Of a stretch of 23,655 bases of DNA, positions 7,209 through 16,087 are shown piece after piece. The DNA is taken from NCBI GenBank assembly GCA_023389005.1, contig JAEWFE010000147.1, positions 1 through 23,655 on the forward strand, in the 5' to 3' direction. The position numbers and the translations under genes were made by a program. Each line of letters opens with the position of its first letter. Position 1 is the stretch's first letter. The notes beneath the pieces are model-generated. The model saw only the letters and a list, made by a program, of their open reading frames with translations. It did no database searches and was not told the DNA's origin. The DNA is from Bacillota bacterium (GTDB lineage: Bacteria > Bacillota > Bacilli > Lactobacillales > Enterococcaceae).

Positions 7209-9311
7209 TTAACATTTTTTAATCCAAAAATACGAATCTTTATAATATATTCGCGAACTTCGAGATATGACCTTTAACATTATCTCATCTTCTGTTATAA
7301 CATCCTCATTTAAGACAGATTCAATAATTGGTGTTTTTATAAGTGTTCCTTGTAATGAATTTAAATTTGAAAAGTGTTTTTTCTGATATACTTCATAATC
7401 AGAAGCCTTTACCTCATTAATTTGATTCTCAGTTCTATATTGATAGAACAACCCTTTTTCAACCTCTAAAACTTTATAAGTTGAAAATACAACATCTGCC
7501 TGATAATCTTCAGCAATAGAAGTCAATTGGTATATTGCATCCTCTACTTCTAAATAATCCATTCCATAAAGACAATACACATAATCCACAACATCCTTTT
7601 TCAGAATCTCACGCATGATTTGTAAGTGAGATTTTTGTTTTTTCGCCACTAGATGAATGTAAGGACTTAGCTGTGCATAGTCATATAAATAATCCCCCAC
7701 TCTTCGTTCATCAAAAAGAATATATATTTCTACATTGGCTTCTATCTGCATCAAAAAGCTCTCTACCTTGTGCTTTTCTGAATTGAAAACACCCGTATCA
7801 TCAGTAAATATTGCGACTCGTGGTTGTCGATTAAGCAAATGATCCACAGCTAATTTACTGCAACGATAATAGTTTTTCAATAAAGTATAGTTGTCATCTA
7901 CATAGCTATGATTTCGCCACGGTTTAGCTGCTTCACCACAAAAATGAATAATAGATAAATCTTCGAACTTTTTCTCATAAAATCGATAATCATTAGGCAT
8001 CCAATTAAAAGTCATCGGGAAATATTTAACCGCACCTCTGTAAAATAAATTAAATGTGTCTTGTACATCGTAATTGAAATAGAGATAATTTTCCCCAATA
8101 AATTTTAATAATTTTGATAAATGCTGATTTTTACGCATAAGATACAAATTCATCAATAATAAGCCACTATTGAAATAATTTTTATAAGACTTACCAAGCA
8201 ACGTGGTTCCCCAATAATTTTCCTGTCTTATCATCGCTAAATCATTAACCGCGACTAAATAATTTCCCTCAAACGACGTATAATACAACTCATCTAAGTT
8301 CTTCATGACCATCATATCCACATCCATATATAAAACTCGATTGACATGTGGTAATAAAGTTGGAATGAACAACTGATAATAAGTTGAAATTGCTGAATCT
8401 GTATGTATCGTCTGAATATTTTTTAGCTGTTCAATCATATATTTTGGAATTCTTATCAACTTGATATTCAGATGCGTTAATACACGTTTCAAATCCATGA
8501 GTGATAAAAACATTTCTTCATTCAAGTCGGCATAGATTAGATAAACATTGACAGCCTCATGATGTTGATGAAGTGAATAAAGTAACGGAGAAATATATCG
8601 TCCAAAGTTATTATCAATACACATCGCAACATTAATCGGACCCTCAGCAGCCTCATCATAAGGTGAAACTTCTTTTTTTACATAAAACGGCAAATCAACA
8701 TCATTACTCGCTGACTCTACTAAAGAATTCGATTCATGTGTAGGAATAATGTAGTAAGCCTTCGTATCAAACAGAATTTTATCCGCTTTTGTTAAGGTAG
8801 CTAATAAGTTCTCTTGACCGTTTTCAGATGAAACGGTTACTAATTCTTTTTTATATAGAACACCCGTCCATTTACGAAATTCTTCATAACGATTCATCAA
8901 AATCGGCACGCTACTTGGATAAAGTGGGCGTACCCTAACATCATCACCATAATGATGAAAATAAAATTTTCCCTCTTCTAATTTCATATATGAAAAAACT
9001 AAAGCATAGGCATTTTCAGCTAAACATTTTGATATCAATTCCTCTAGAGCTGTGTTTTCACTAAAAAATTCATTCGGATGCATAAAAATGATATAATCGC
9101 CACTTGCCTGTGCAACCAAAAAATCTATATTTTCTCTAAATGAATGTTGAGGTTGAAATAATTTTACATCGTCACACACATTCAATCCTTGATTAGTCAT
9201 CATTAATAGTTCTTTTTCAGGATATGATTGTGATGAAAAAGAATTGATTAAATTTGTTGGATTTTCGCACACATGATTTACGACTGTGAGTACCGAAATT
9301 TTGTAATCCAT
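7209..9311 (-). CDS. GT2-like/GT8 multidomain glycosyltransferase (700 aa)
   Basis: This paralogue of the next gene has the same order. An N-terminal GT2-like region (residues 1-~195, ISVLTVV, GDYIIFMHPNEFF) lacks the acidic DxD. A central GT8 domain (about 225-490) has STYYQLFIPTLLPHV, RVLYMDVDMMV (DVD at 330-332), FNSGLLLMNL and IIHFCGEAAKPWRNHSY. A C-terminal ~190-residue region resembles a nucleotide-sugar fold without a clear active site. The ATG at 9311 follows AGGAGGG. GT8 enzymes are retaining and typically use UDP-Glc or UDP-Gal, so transfer of Glc or Gal onto the growing adhesin glycan is likely (inferred). A 303-bp spacer separates it from the upstream GT2 gene, so it may have its own promoter. 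Confidence 0.88.
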   Translation of the reverse strand: MDYKISVLTVVNHVCENPTNLINSFSSQSYPEKELLMMTNQGLNVCDDVKLFQPQHSFRENIDFLVAQASGDYIIFMHPNEFFSENTALEELISKCLAENAYALVFSYMKLEEGKFYFHHYGDDVRVRPLYPSSVPILMNRYEEFRKWTGVLYKKELVTVSSENGQENLLATLTKADKILFDTKAYYIIPTHESNSLVESASNDVDLPFYVKKEVSPYDEAAEGPINVAMCIDNNFGRYISPLLYSLHQHHEAVNVYLIYADLNEEMFLSLMDLKRVLTHLNIKLIRIPKYMIEQLKNIQTIHTDSAISTYYQLFIPTLLPHVNRVLYMDVDMMVMKNLDELYYTSFEGNYLVAVNDLAMIRQENYWGTTLLGKSYKNYFNSGLLLMNLYLMRKNQHLSKLLKFIGENYLYFNYDVQDTFNLFYRGAVKYFPMTFNWMPNDYRFYEKKFEDLSIIHFCGEAAKPWRNHSYVDDNYTLLKNYYRCSKLAVDHLLNRQPRVAIFTDDTGVFNSEKHKVESFLMQIEANVEIYILFDERRVGDYLYDYAQLSPYIHLVAKKQKSHLQIMREILKKDVVDYVYCLYGMDYLEVEDAIYQLTSIAEDYQADVVFSTYKVLEVEKGLFYQYRTENQINEVKASDYEVYQKKHFSNLNSLQGTLIKTPIIESVLNEDVITEDEIMLKVISRSSRIYYKDSYFWIKKC

Positions 9312-9614
9312 AGCACATCCCTCCTAGTAATTATTATTCATAATTAAATCTAGTACTTATCATTTGTTATGTTCTATTAATAATTATTACTCTGAAAAAT
9401 TCGTATAATTACATTAAATAGACTTATCACTAATTCATAATTTTAAAAAGTAGCATATTGTTACTTTCAGTCATATCCGCAATACCGCCTATCAATCGTA
9501 GTTTATTAATTTTACGTGAATACCATTCTAGAAAACAAGAAAAAATAAGTTTTTGTATTATATCGTACTTTCTAATAATTTTAATAAAATCTATGAATTA
9601 ATCATAAAAACACA
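9312..9614 (-). promoter_or_regulatory. 303-bp spacer with a possible promoter for the GT8 genes
   Basis: There is no gene here; the sequence is very AT-rich with stops in all frames. On the minus strand TATAAT lies at 9562-9557, with only a poor -35 (ATTAAA-like at 9585-9580, 17-bp spacer). A transcript from it would carry a ~240-nt leader before the ATG at 9311. No terminator hairpin was found after the upstream GT2 gene, so read-through is also possible. Confidence 0.3.
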
Positions 9615-10508
9615 TTATCGATATCTATTTTCCATCAACGCAATCTTTTTATTAATTTTTTCATACACTGGATTATCTGTAAGATTTGCATTTTCTAATC
9701 TTTTTTTGTGAATTTTTAAAATATATTCATACCACCCTATCGCCTTAGATAAATCATAGCCTATTAGAGCAAGGTCTGCTAAGCGTGTCTCACATCCTTC
9801 AATGTCATCGGATATTCTCTTAATTGAAACATCACTTTGAGTAATACTCCCAAGTCTTTGCCTATAACAATAATTTGGTTCATGTATATATATGATTTCT
9901 TGACTTTTGATTGCTAATAAATATGACACATATTTATCTTCTGCAAATTTCCCTTCTGGAAACCGAACAGTAAACTCACCGTTAAATATATCAGTTTTAA
10001 ACAACTTTGCCCATGCAGTTACAAAAGAAAAGGAAATTGTCAAAAATATTTCATCAATATATTCTGAAGCAGTCATTAATTTACTATATGGCTCATGAGT
10101 ATGAAAATAAAATAATCCTTCTTCTTCAACAAGACGATTGTACTCACAAACGGCTATCTTTACACCGTACTTTTTAATTTCTGTATAAAGACGTTCTATA
10201 AAATTTAGTTCAACAAAATCATCGCTATCAATAAAACTAATATATTCGCCTTTTGCTAATTCAATGCCAACATTGCGAGCAGCGGATAACCCAGAATTTT
10301 TTTGATGGATTACCTGAATACGACTATCTTGTGTTGCCAATCGATCACAAATTTCACCACTGCTGTCAGTAGAACCATCGTCCACTAAAAGAATTTGTAA
10401 GTTACGATATGTCTGATTGAGAACACTTTGCACGCATTGTTCTACATAACACTCTACATTATATACCGGCACAACTATTGTAATTAATTCGTTATCTTGA
10501 TTTTTCAT
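9615..10508 (-). CDS. GT2 family glycosyltransferase (297 aa)
   Basis: This inverting GT-A fold enzyme probably adds one sugar to the adhesin glycan in the cytosol. The classic GT2 signatures are all present: ITIVVPVYN (9-17), VDDGSTDSSG (42-51), NSGLSAARNVG (71-81) and the metal-binding FIDSDDFVE (DSDD at 94-97). The C-terminal ~100 residues are helical and charged, with no membrane segment. A TTG lies one codon upstream of the ATG at 10508. I prefer the ATG because GGAGGA at 10522-10517 is 8 nt from it. The gene is 287 bp after gtfB and 303 bp before the GT8 genes. Unlike the GT8 pair, its GT2 active site is intact. The donor sugar is not deducible. Confidence 0.9.
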   Translation of the reverse strand: MKNQDNELITIVVPVYNVECYVEQCVQSVLNQTYRNLQILLVDDGSTDSSGEICDRLATQDSRIQVIHQKNSGLSAARNVGIELAKGEYISFIDSDDFVELNFIERLYTEIKKYGVKIAVCEYNRLVEEEGLFYFHTHEPYSKLMTASEYIDEIFLTISFSFVTAWAKLFKTDIFNGEFTVRFPEGKFAEDKYVSYLLAIKSQEIIYIHEPNYCYRQRLGSITQSDVSIKRISDDIEGCETRLADLALIGYDLSKAIGWYEYILKIHKKRLENANLTDNPVYEKINKKIALMENRYR

Positions 10509-10798
10509 CAACTTTTTCCTCCAATATCTATTAATTTTTAGCCAAGAGTGCAGCCTGTATACAAATATTTCAATAACTAAGTGAACATATATAAATCAGA
10601 GCATCAACAGCTTATTAGGAAAAATTGAATACTCTTTTTGTTTTCCATATTTTATTAGCCTGTAGTCAATAATTCTCTTACATTATCCACACAAATTGGT
10701 GTTAAAAATAAGCAATACTTCGCTAGTAATTATAGAAATATTAATACAGCTTAAATTAACTAATTTTTTAATAAAATCGCTCTCTTTGCATCAATAAT
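10509..10798 (-). other. ~290-bp spacer between gtfB and the GT2 gene
   Basis: No ORF or clear terminator is seen. Minus-strand hexamers such as TTGACT and TATACA occur without a matching partner at 16-18 bp, so no promoter is called. The spacing contrasts with the tight packing of asp1 to gtfB and suggests the GT genes were added as a separate block. Confidence 0.4.
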
Positions 10799-12118
10799 TT
10801 ATACACAATCAGTTACTTTATACTCCGCTTGCTCCATGTTTCCTACATATTTTTGCTGTTTAACGACATCTTCTGCAACGTCTGATGTTCGAATACGCTT
10901 AATTAGTTGTTCAACATTTTGACTATCAAAAATATTTTCATCCATAATATATTTATGACTATGATTTGTTTCATTGAATCCTAAGATAATCATATTATTT
11001 AAAAATGCTCGTCTCAATGCACCGATAATTTCATTGCCATAGTTAATATCAAGATAGATATCACATTTTTCAAATACGACATCTATATCCTGAGGAGAAA
11101 TATTTGGATAAAGTGTGACATTATCGTATTGTTGATAGGCCATTAATTTAGGAGACATTTCTGTTAATGCACCAATGTGGAATCGATATTCAGGCAGCCC
11201 TTCCACTATATTGGTTAATTGTTCAATTTGATCAGAATTAGTCATAATCAAGATATCTTTATTACCTTTATTTTCACGAACAAAAGAATAAATATACCCC
11301 AAGTAGCTAATCATCTCATATTCCGGACGCTTATGTTGCATTAAATAATCAAAATCATCTTTTACTTGGAAATAAATGCGATTAGTTTGACTATTTTTAT
11401 TAAGAATATGCTGCATATTTCCAGGTAATTCATCCGGATTAGCCAATTTTTCATGCCAGAATAATATATCTTCACCTAAACGATTTGGTAATTCGAGCGT
11501 GATAAAAAAGGAGATTGCTAGTGTGTTATAAATGATTCGGTCTACATCAAGATTAGCCTCTTGCATAAAAAATTTGAAAAAATCAATTTTTCGTGCAAAC
11601 TGATAAACGCTATCTTGATAATTGAGAATAACATCGCCAATTAAAAGATTCTCAGCAATAACTATCTTCCCTTGCTCATTATAATAAAATTTCATACTCG
11701 CCTTACCGTCTTGATCAAATGTAGTCTGTGCAAATCGGAATCCGTATTGATTATAATGATCTTTAAACCAAGGCTGTTGCTCATTGCCTTTTGCATGATA
11801 TAATACTTCTTTAACCATTCGATCCGTTGAGCCGGGCGTTTCAAAAATAATGGTCGCTTTTTTTACTTCTTCATCATAGATGCCCCCATCATTATTATTC
11901 GCCTTGATTTCATCATACGTCTCTATTGGTATTTCATTAAAATAGCGGGCTTTTCCTTTTTGTTGCCATTTCGTAAAATAAGCATAAGGCGTTAAGACAT
12001 CATCTGGCAAAAAGCCTGTTTCTTCTAATACCACTGTCGGCATCAAAAAACCTGCTTGCTTCAGTGAATGATGTAAGTCTGCAGTTTCTTGATCATACCA
12101 ATCAAATAAACTAATCAT
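10799..12118 (-). CDS. gtfB: GtfB, GtfA partner and SRR acceptor-binding subunit
   Basis: GtfB (Gtf2 in Fap1 nomenclature) forms a complex with GtfA that adds GlcNAc to Ser/Thr of the SRR domains. GtfB binds the acceptor and activates or stabilises GtfA. The start MISLFDWYDQETADLHHSL is typical of the family, and the 439-residue length fits. It has a GT-B-like fold but no EX7E motif, as expected for the non-catalytic partner. The central stretch (DQDGKASMKFYYNEQGKIV) resembles the beta-meander add-on domain shared with GtfA. Its ATG overlaps the gtfA stop by 4 nt (ATGA), indicating translational coupling and 1:1 synthesis. It is the last gene of the compact asp1-gtfB block. Confidence 0.93.
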   Translation of the reverse strand: MISLFDWYDQETADLHHSLKQAGFLMPTVVLEETGFLPDDVLTPYAYFTKWQQKGKARYFNEIPIETYDEIKANNNDGGIYDEEVKKATIIFETPGSTDRMVKEVLYHAKGNEQQPWFKDHYNQYGFRFAQTTFDQDGKASMKFYYNEQGKIVIAENLLIGDVILNYQDSVYQFARKIDFFKFFMQEANLDVDRIIYNTLAISFFITLELPNRLGEDILFWHEKLANPDELPGNMQHILNKNSQTNRIYFQVKDDFDYLMQHKRPEYEMISYLGYIYSFVRENKGNKDILIMTNSDQIEQLTNIVEGLPEYRFHIGALTEMSPKLMAYQQYDNVTLYPNISPQDIDVVFEKCDIYLDINYGNEIIGALRRAFLNNMIILGFNETNHSHKYIMDENIFDSQNVEQLIKRIRTSDVAEDVVKQQKYVGNMEQAEYKVTDCV

Positions 12119-13614
12119 CTCGCAAGTACCTCCTTAATCATTTTTTTCCATTTTTTAGCAACGGAATCTATTAAATAATCTTTAGCAATTTCATAAGAAG
12201 CTTCATGTACCTCTTCAGTCAGTTCACCTGAGCCGAATAATCTTTGAATGGCTTGTGAGATAGCTTTAACTTCCTGATCATAATTTTTAGTACGTTCAAT
12301 TAAATAACCATTCTTACCATCTTCAATAAACGTAGGATTACCATAAGGCACATCATATCCCACCATACTCAAGCCACTTCCAACAGCTTCCATTAATGTT
12401 AGGCCAAATCCTTCACTGCCCGATGCACTAATGTATGTCTCGTAATTTTGATATATCTCAGACAAATGATGATGTCCTTTCAAATGGATATAATTCTGGG
12501 CATTATTTTTTAGAATCAATTGTTGTAATTCCATTTCTTTCCCGCCTTTGCCATAAATATCAAAATTTAACGCAGGCAAGTGTCTTTTGGCATCGACAAC
12601 AGCTAGTATTAATTGATCAATATTTTTTTCACCCGCCAATCGTGAAGCAGTGATCAATGAATATGGGCGACGTGGCTTATCAGGATAAGATAATTTTTCC
12701 AAGTTACCTACTGGAATCGTATAAATTTTCGGTGTAATCCCATAATATTTTTTAAATTGTGCCTGTAACGTATCTGCTTGTATTTGAGTAGAAGCAATAT
12801 AAAAATCTACTAATTCATGATGTGAAAATAAATATTCGTAATAGTTATTCCATAAGATGTGCTTCTCATTCGTTGCATTACTACTATAATGTTCCGCATG
12901 AATCACACAACCAATTTTTGCTGGTCGGGCATATTTCATCAACGTTGGGCCAATCTTACTTGATCGATCGATGAGTACAATATCCTCTTCTGTCAAGTTT
13001 AAACTTTGTAGAAAGTATCGTAATAATGCCAAGCGACCGAATAATACCTGATTATTTATTCTAAAGATAGATTGGGTTCCTTGGATAATCTCTTCATAAG
13101 CAATACTTCCATCTTGATTATAAAAATGTCGTGCATACTTTTCAGCCTTCCCGTCCTTGGGTGCAAAATATTCCGTAAAATATTTTCTATCGGTATAGTA
13201 GTCTTTTCGTACAAGATAACCACGTGTCACATATTCTGCACAAAAAACTTTATCTTCCTTACATAAAAAAGCTGTAACAAATTGATCGACATCATCAAAG
13301 AAGTATTTTATTTGTTTTCCTTGAACCTCTTTATTCTTAATCGGGTGGACAAACGTAGCCTCCAAATCCATTAAGGTAAATGTTGTTGCATGTGTAGGCA
13401 TATCAGTTAAAGCCTGATACAACCATATTGCTTCTTCATCTTTAAAGCCAATATTTTCAGCAAAATGTTGAAAATTCACATCATTAAAGAATTCTGTAAA
13501 TAGAAATTTTGCCTCTTGATTGATTTTACGAAATGATTCAGCCCGGTATAATTGTGCATATTCTACACCACTACTAGCCCAACCAAGTGCTAGATTAATG
13601 TTATAAACTGTCAA
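12115..13614 (-). CDS. gtfA: GtfA, SRR protein O-GlcNAc transferase
   Basis: This is the catalytic GT4-type (GT-B fold) subunit (Gtf1 in Fap1 nomenclature) that transfers GlcNAc from UDP-GlcNAc to Ser/Thr of the adhesin before export. It is 499 residues long. The family N-terminus is YNINLALGWASSGVEYAQLY. An inserted beta-rich domain lies at ~90-195, with CVIHAEHYSS at about 236-245 and SRLAGEKNIDQLI at about 324-336. The EX7E motif is EGFGLTLME at 401-409. The start is TTG at 13614, chosen because GGAGAGG at 13627-13621 sits 6 nt upstream and no ATG fits the conserved N-terminus. It lies 75 bp after secA2 and overlaps gtfB by 4 nt. Confidence 0.95.
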   Translation of the reverse strand: MTVYNINLALGWASSGVEYAQLYRAESFRKINQEAKFLFTEFFNDVNFQHFAENIGFKDEEAIWLYQALTDMPTHATTFTLMDLEATFVHPIKNKEVQGKQIKYFFDDVDQFVTAFLCKEDKVFCAEYVTRGYLVRKDYYTDRKYFTEYFAPKDGKAEKYARHFYNQDGSIAYEEIIQGTQSIFRINNQVLFGRLALLRYFLQSLNLTEEDIVLIDRSSKIGPTLMKYARPAKIGCVIHAEHYSSNATNEKHILWNNYYEYLFSHHELVDFYIASTQIQADTLQAQFKKYYGITPKIYTIPVGNLEKLSYPDKPRRPYSLITASRLAGEKNIDQLILAVVDAKRHLPALNFDIYGKGGKEMELQQLILKNNAQNYIHLKGHHHLSEIYQNYETYISASGSEGFGLTLMEAVGSGLSMVGYDVPYGNPTFIEDGKNGYLIERTKNYDQEVKAISQAIQRLFGSGELTEEVHEASYEIAKDYLIDSVAKKWKKMIKEVLAR

Positions 13615-13620
13615 CGTTAT

Positions 13621-13627
13621 CCTCTCC
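13621..13627 (-). promoter_or_regulatory. Shine-Dalgarno fixing the TTG start of gtfA
   Basis: GGAGAGG reads on the minus strand 6 nt before TTG 13614-13612. The conserved N-terminus YNINLALGW follows directly, so no later start is acceptable. Confidence 0.7.
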
Positions 13628-13689
13628 TTTACCTAACTCATTTTTTAACTCAAGCTCATCGATTTGACACAGGTTCTGTAAATGTAATA

Positions 13690-16071
13690 TCACGGAAATT
13701 GAATATTTAATTCTCCTGTTTTTTCATTCTTATTAATTATTCCCAGCATAAGATATGAAATCGTCAACTCATCAAAAGTTGCTAAAAAATCCAAAAACGA
13801 TTCCTTCGCATCCCGTTGATATTCTTGAATCGGTTCCATGACTTTTGAACTTTTCGCTTGAATAATTCGTTTTACTTGATCCAAACGATCTACTTGGTCA
13901 ATCCATCGTGTATCAATCGCTTTTAAAAAACATAACTTAATATAATACTGATATAAAGCAGCTTTCTCTAATTGAACGGCTTTCTCGTTCATCGTATGTT
14001 CCACCAGTTCTTTTAATTGAAGATATATAGTGTTTTCATCCTTTTCCTGAGAAATCTGTTGGATAAATGCCATATCATGCGAAAAATGATCAAGTAAATA
14101 ATAAGCAAATTCATCCTTTTGTCGAATCATTTTCTTTTTCTTCATTCTTTCAGTAACTCTTTGAAATAAAGGCATAATTAATTCATCCGCTTTAACATCT
14201 GGACGCATCAACCAGTCTCGCATTTCATATACTTTTTCACGCTGCTGTTTTAATATATCATCAAATTGCAAGGTTTGCCGACGCTGCATCATACTTTGCG
14301 AATCCGAAAGTTCCTGAGCATCATGGAATAATTTGCGGAATTTTCTTTTTTTCAGTTCTCGAATATTACCTGTATAATCATGTTTTTTTACATATTTTTG
14401 TACCCAATCTGGAGCATTTGTTAACATCAGACTGTCTTCTAAACTTACGAAAAACTGTGAAAAACCTGGGTCTCCTTGGCGTCCTGAACGTCCTCGTAAT
14501 TGTAAATCAATTCGCAAACTACTCATTCTCTCCGTACCAATCACCGCTAGCCCACCTAGTTCTTTGACACCTGGTCCTAGTTTGATATCCGTTCCACGAC
14601 CAACCATTGATGTAGCGACAGTAACCGCACCCAACTGACCAGCTTCTGCAATCATTTCAGCTTCTTTCACTGCACTTTTCGCATTTAATAAATTATGAGG
14701 CACACCCGCATATAAAAGTGCTTTAGAATAAATTTCAGACTCTTTCACTGAGTTAGTCCCAATTAATACGGGTTGCCCTTTTTCGTATAATTCTTTAATA
14801 AATTCAACCGAGGCAATTAGTTTTTCTGGGAAAGTCGTATAAATTTTATCCGGTAAATCTTTGCGAATAGATGGGCGATTCGTAGGGATTGGAACGACAT
14901 ACATATTATAAGTTTCGATAAATTCGTCCTCTGCTACTTTGCCTGTCCCCGTCATTCCAGCTAGTTTTTCAAACATTCTGAATAGGTTCTGATAAGTAAT
15001 TGATGCCATCGCTTTCGACAAATCAGAAATTTTTACTTCTTCTTTCGCTTCGATAGCCTGATGAATGCCCAATTGTAACTTATTACCATAAAGAATACGT
15101 CCACTGCGATCATCTACCAGTAAAACTTCATCATCAACGACAACATAATCCTTATCTTTTTTGTGCAACATACGCGCCTGCAAAGCTAAAGTAACACGCT
15201 TAAGCAATTCAAAATATTGATCTGAAAATAATTTTTTTGTTTGAACATATCGTTGGATTTCTTTATAGCCTCTAGGTAATAACCAAACACTTTTTCGCTC
15301 TTTATCTAGTTGAAATTCTTTTGTTTCTTCAAATTGACTCACGATTTCTTTAGCTAAAGCGTATAAATTCGACTGTACATGCGGGGCACCCGATATAATT
15401 AAAGGCATTTGTGAATTATCTAAAAGTATTTCATCAATTTCATCAATTAGCGCAAAATGAAAAGGGCGCATATACTGGTTTTCCAATCTATCCGCTAAAT
15501 TATTAAACAAATAGTCAAAACCTAGCGCATCATTTGTAGTATATAGGATATCCGAGTAATAAATAGCGCGCTTCTCTTCAACAGTCAATTCTTCCTCAGC
15601 TTCATCCTTTTCTTTACTACTGCGAACAGCCACAGTTAATCCTAAAAAACGATAAACCGGTCCCATTTCTTCCGCATCTCGTTGTGCCAAATAGCTATTA
15701 GAGGTCACAAGCATTGCGCCTTTTCCAGACAACGCATTTAAATATAGCGGCATCGTTGCAGTTAAGGTCTTTCCTTCACCGGTTTTCATTTCAGCAATAT
15801 TCCCTGTATTCATCACAATTGCCCCTAAAACTTGGACATCAAAAGGAAACATGCCTAGAATACGAAAATCGACTTCGCGGACTGTGGCATAGGCCTCTGG
15901 CAAGATATCTTCTAAGCTTTTTCCTGCAGCTAGCTGTTTTTTGAATTTGACGGTTTGATGCTGCAACTCTTCATCCGACATTTGTCGCATCTTCTCTTGA
16001 TAAGCATTCACTTTTTTTAGGATTTTTTTAAATTTTGCCAGTCTACGTTGATCAATCAAACTTAGTTTCAA
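13690..16071 (-). CDS. secA2: SecA2, accessory Sec translocase ATPase
   Basis: This cytosolic/membrane-peripheral motor drives the glycosylated adhesin through SecY2. At 793 residues it has Walker A MKTGEGKT (95-102), Walker B LIDEIDE (208-214, DEID in place of the usual DEAD-type box), GMTGTGKVAEDEF, MVGRGTDIKLGPG (488-500) and QLRGRSGRQGDPG (523-535). The C-terminus ends at NEKTGELNIQFP without the zinc-binding tail of housekeeping SecA, as expected for SecA2 of SRR loci. The start is TTG at 16071 behind AAGGAGGA. An ATG overlapping the SD is out of frame. It is 16 nt after asp3. Its position between asp3 and gtfA identifies it as SecA2 rather than SecA1. Confidence 0.97.
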   Translation of the reverse strand: MKLSLIDQRRLAKFKKILKKVNAYQEKMRQMSDEELQHQTVKFKKQLAAGKSLEDILPEAYATVREVDFRILGMFPFDVQVLGAIVMNTGNIAEMKTGEGKTLTATMPLYLNALSGKGAMLVTSNSYLAQRDAEEMGPVYRFLGLTVAVRSSKEKDEAEEELTVEEKRAIYYSDILYTTNDALGFDYLFNNLADRLENQYMRPFHFALIDEIDEILLDNSQMPLIISGAPHVQSNLYALAKEIVSQFEETKEFQLDKERKSVWLLPRGYKEIQRYVQTKKLFSDQYFELLKRVTLALQARMLHKKDKDYVVVDDEVLLVDDRSGRILYGNKLQLGIHQAIEAKEEVKISDLSKAMASITYQNLFRMFEKLAGMTGTGKVAEDEFIETYNMYVVPIPTNRPSIRKDLPDKIYTTFPEKLIASVEFIKELYEKGQPVLIGTNSVKESEIYSKALLYAGVPHNLLNAKSAVKEAEMIAEAGQLGAVTVATSMVGRGTDIKLGPGVKELGGLAVIGTERMSSLRIDLQLRGRSGRQGDPGFSQFFVSLEDSLMLTNAPDWVQKYVKKHDYTGNIRELKKRKFRKLFHDAQELSDSQSMMQRRQTLQFDDILKQQREKVYEMRDWLMRPDVKADELIMPLFQRVTERMKKKKMIRQKDEFAYYLLDHFSHDMAFIQQISQEKDENTIYLQLKELVEHTMNEKAVQLEKAALYQYYIKLCFLKAIDTRWIDQVDRLDQVKRIIQAKSSKVMEPIQEYQRDAKESFLDFLATFDELTISYLMLGIINKNEKTGELNIQFP

Positions 16072-16077
16072 AAAACA

Positions 16078-16085
16078 TCCTCCTT
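16078..16085 (-). promoter_or_regulatory. Shine-Dalgarno fixing the TTG start of secA2
   Basis: AAGGAGGA on the minus strand lies 6 nt before TTG 16071-16069. The nearby ATG within GGATG is in another frame. Confidence 0.7.
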
Positions 16086-16087
16086 TC

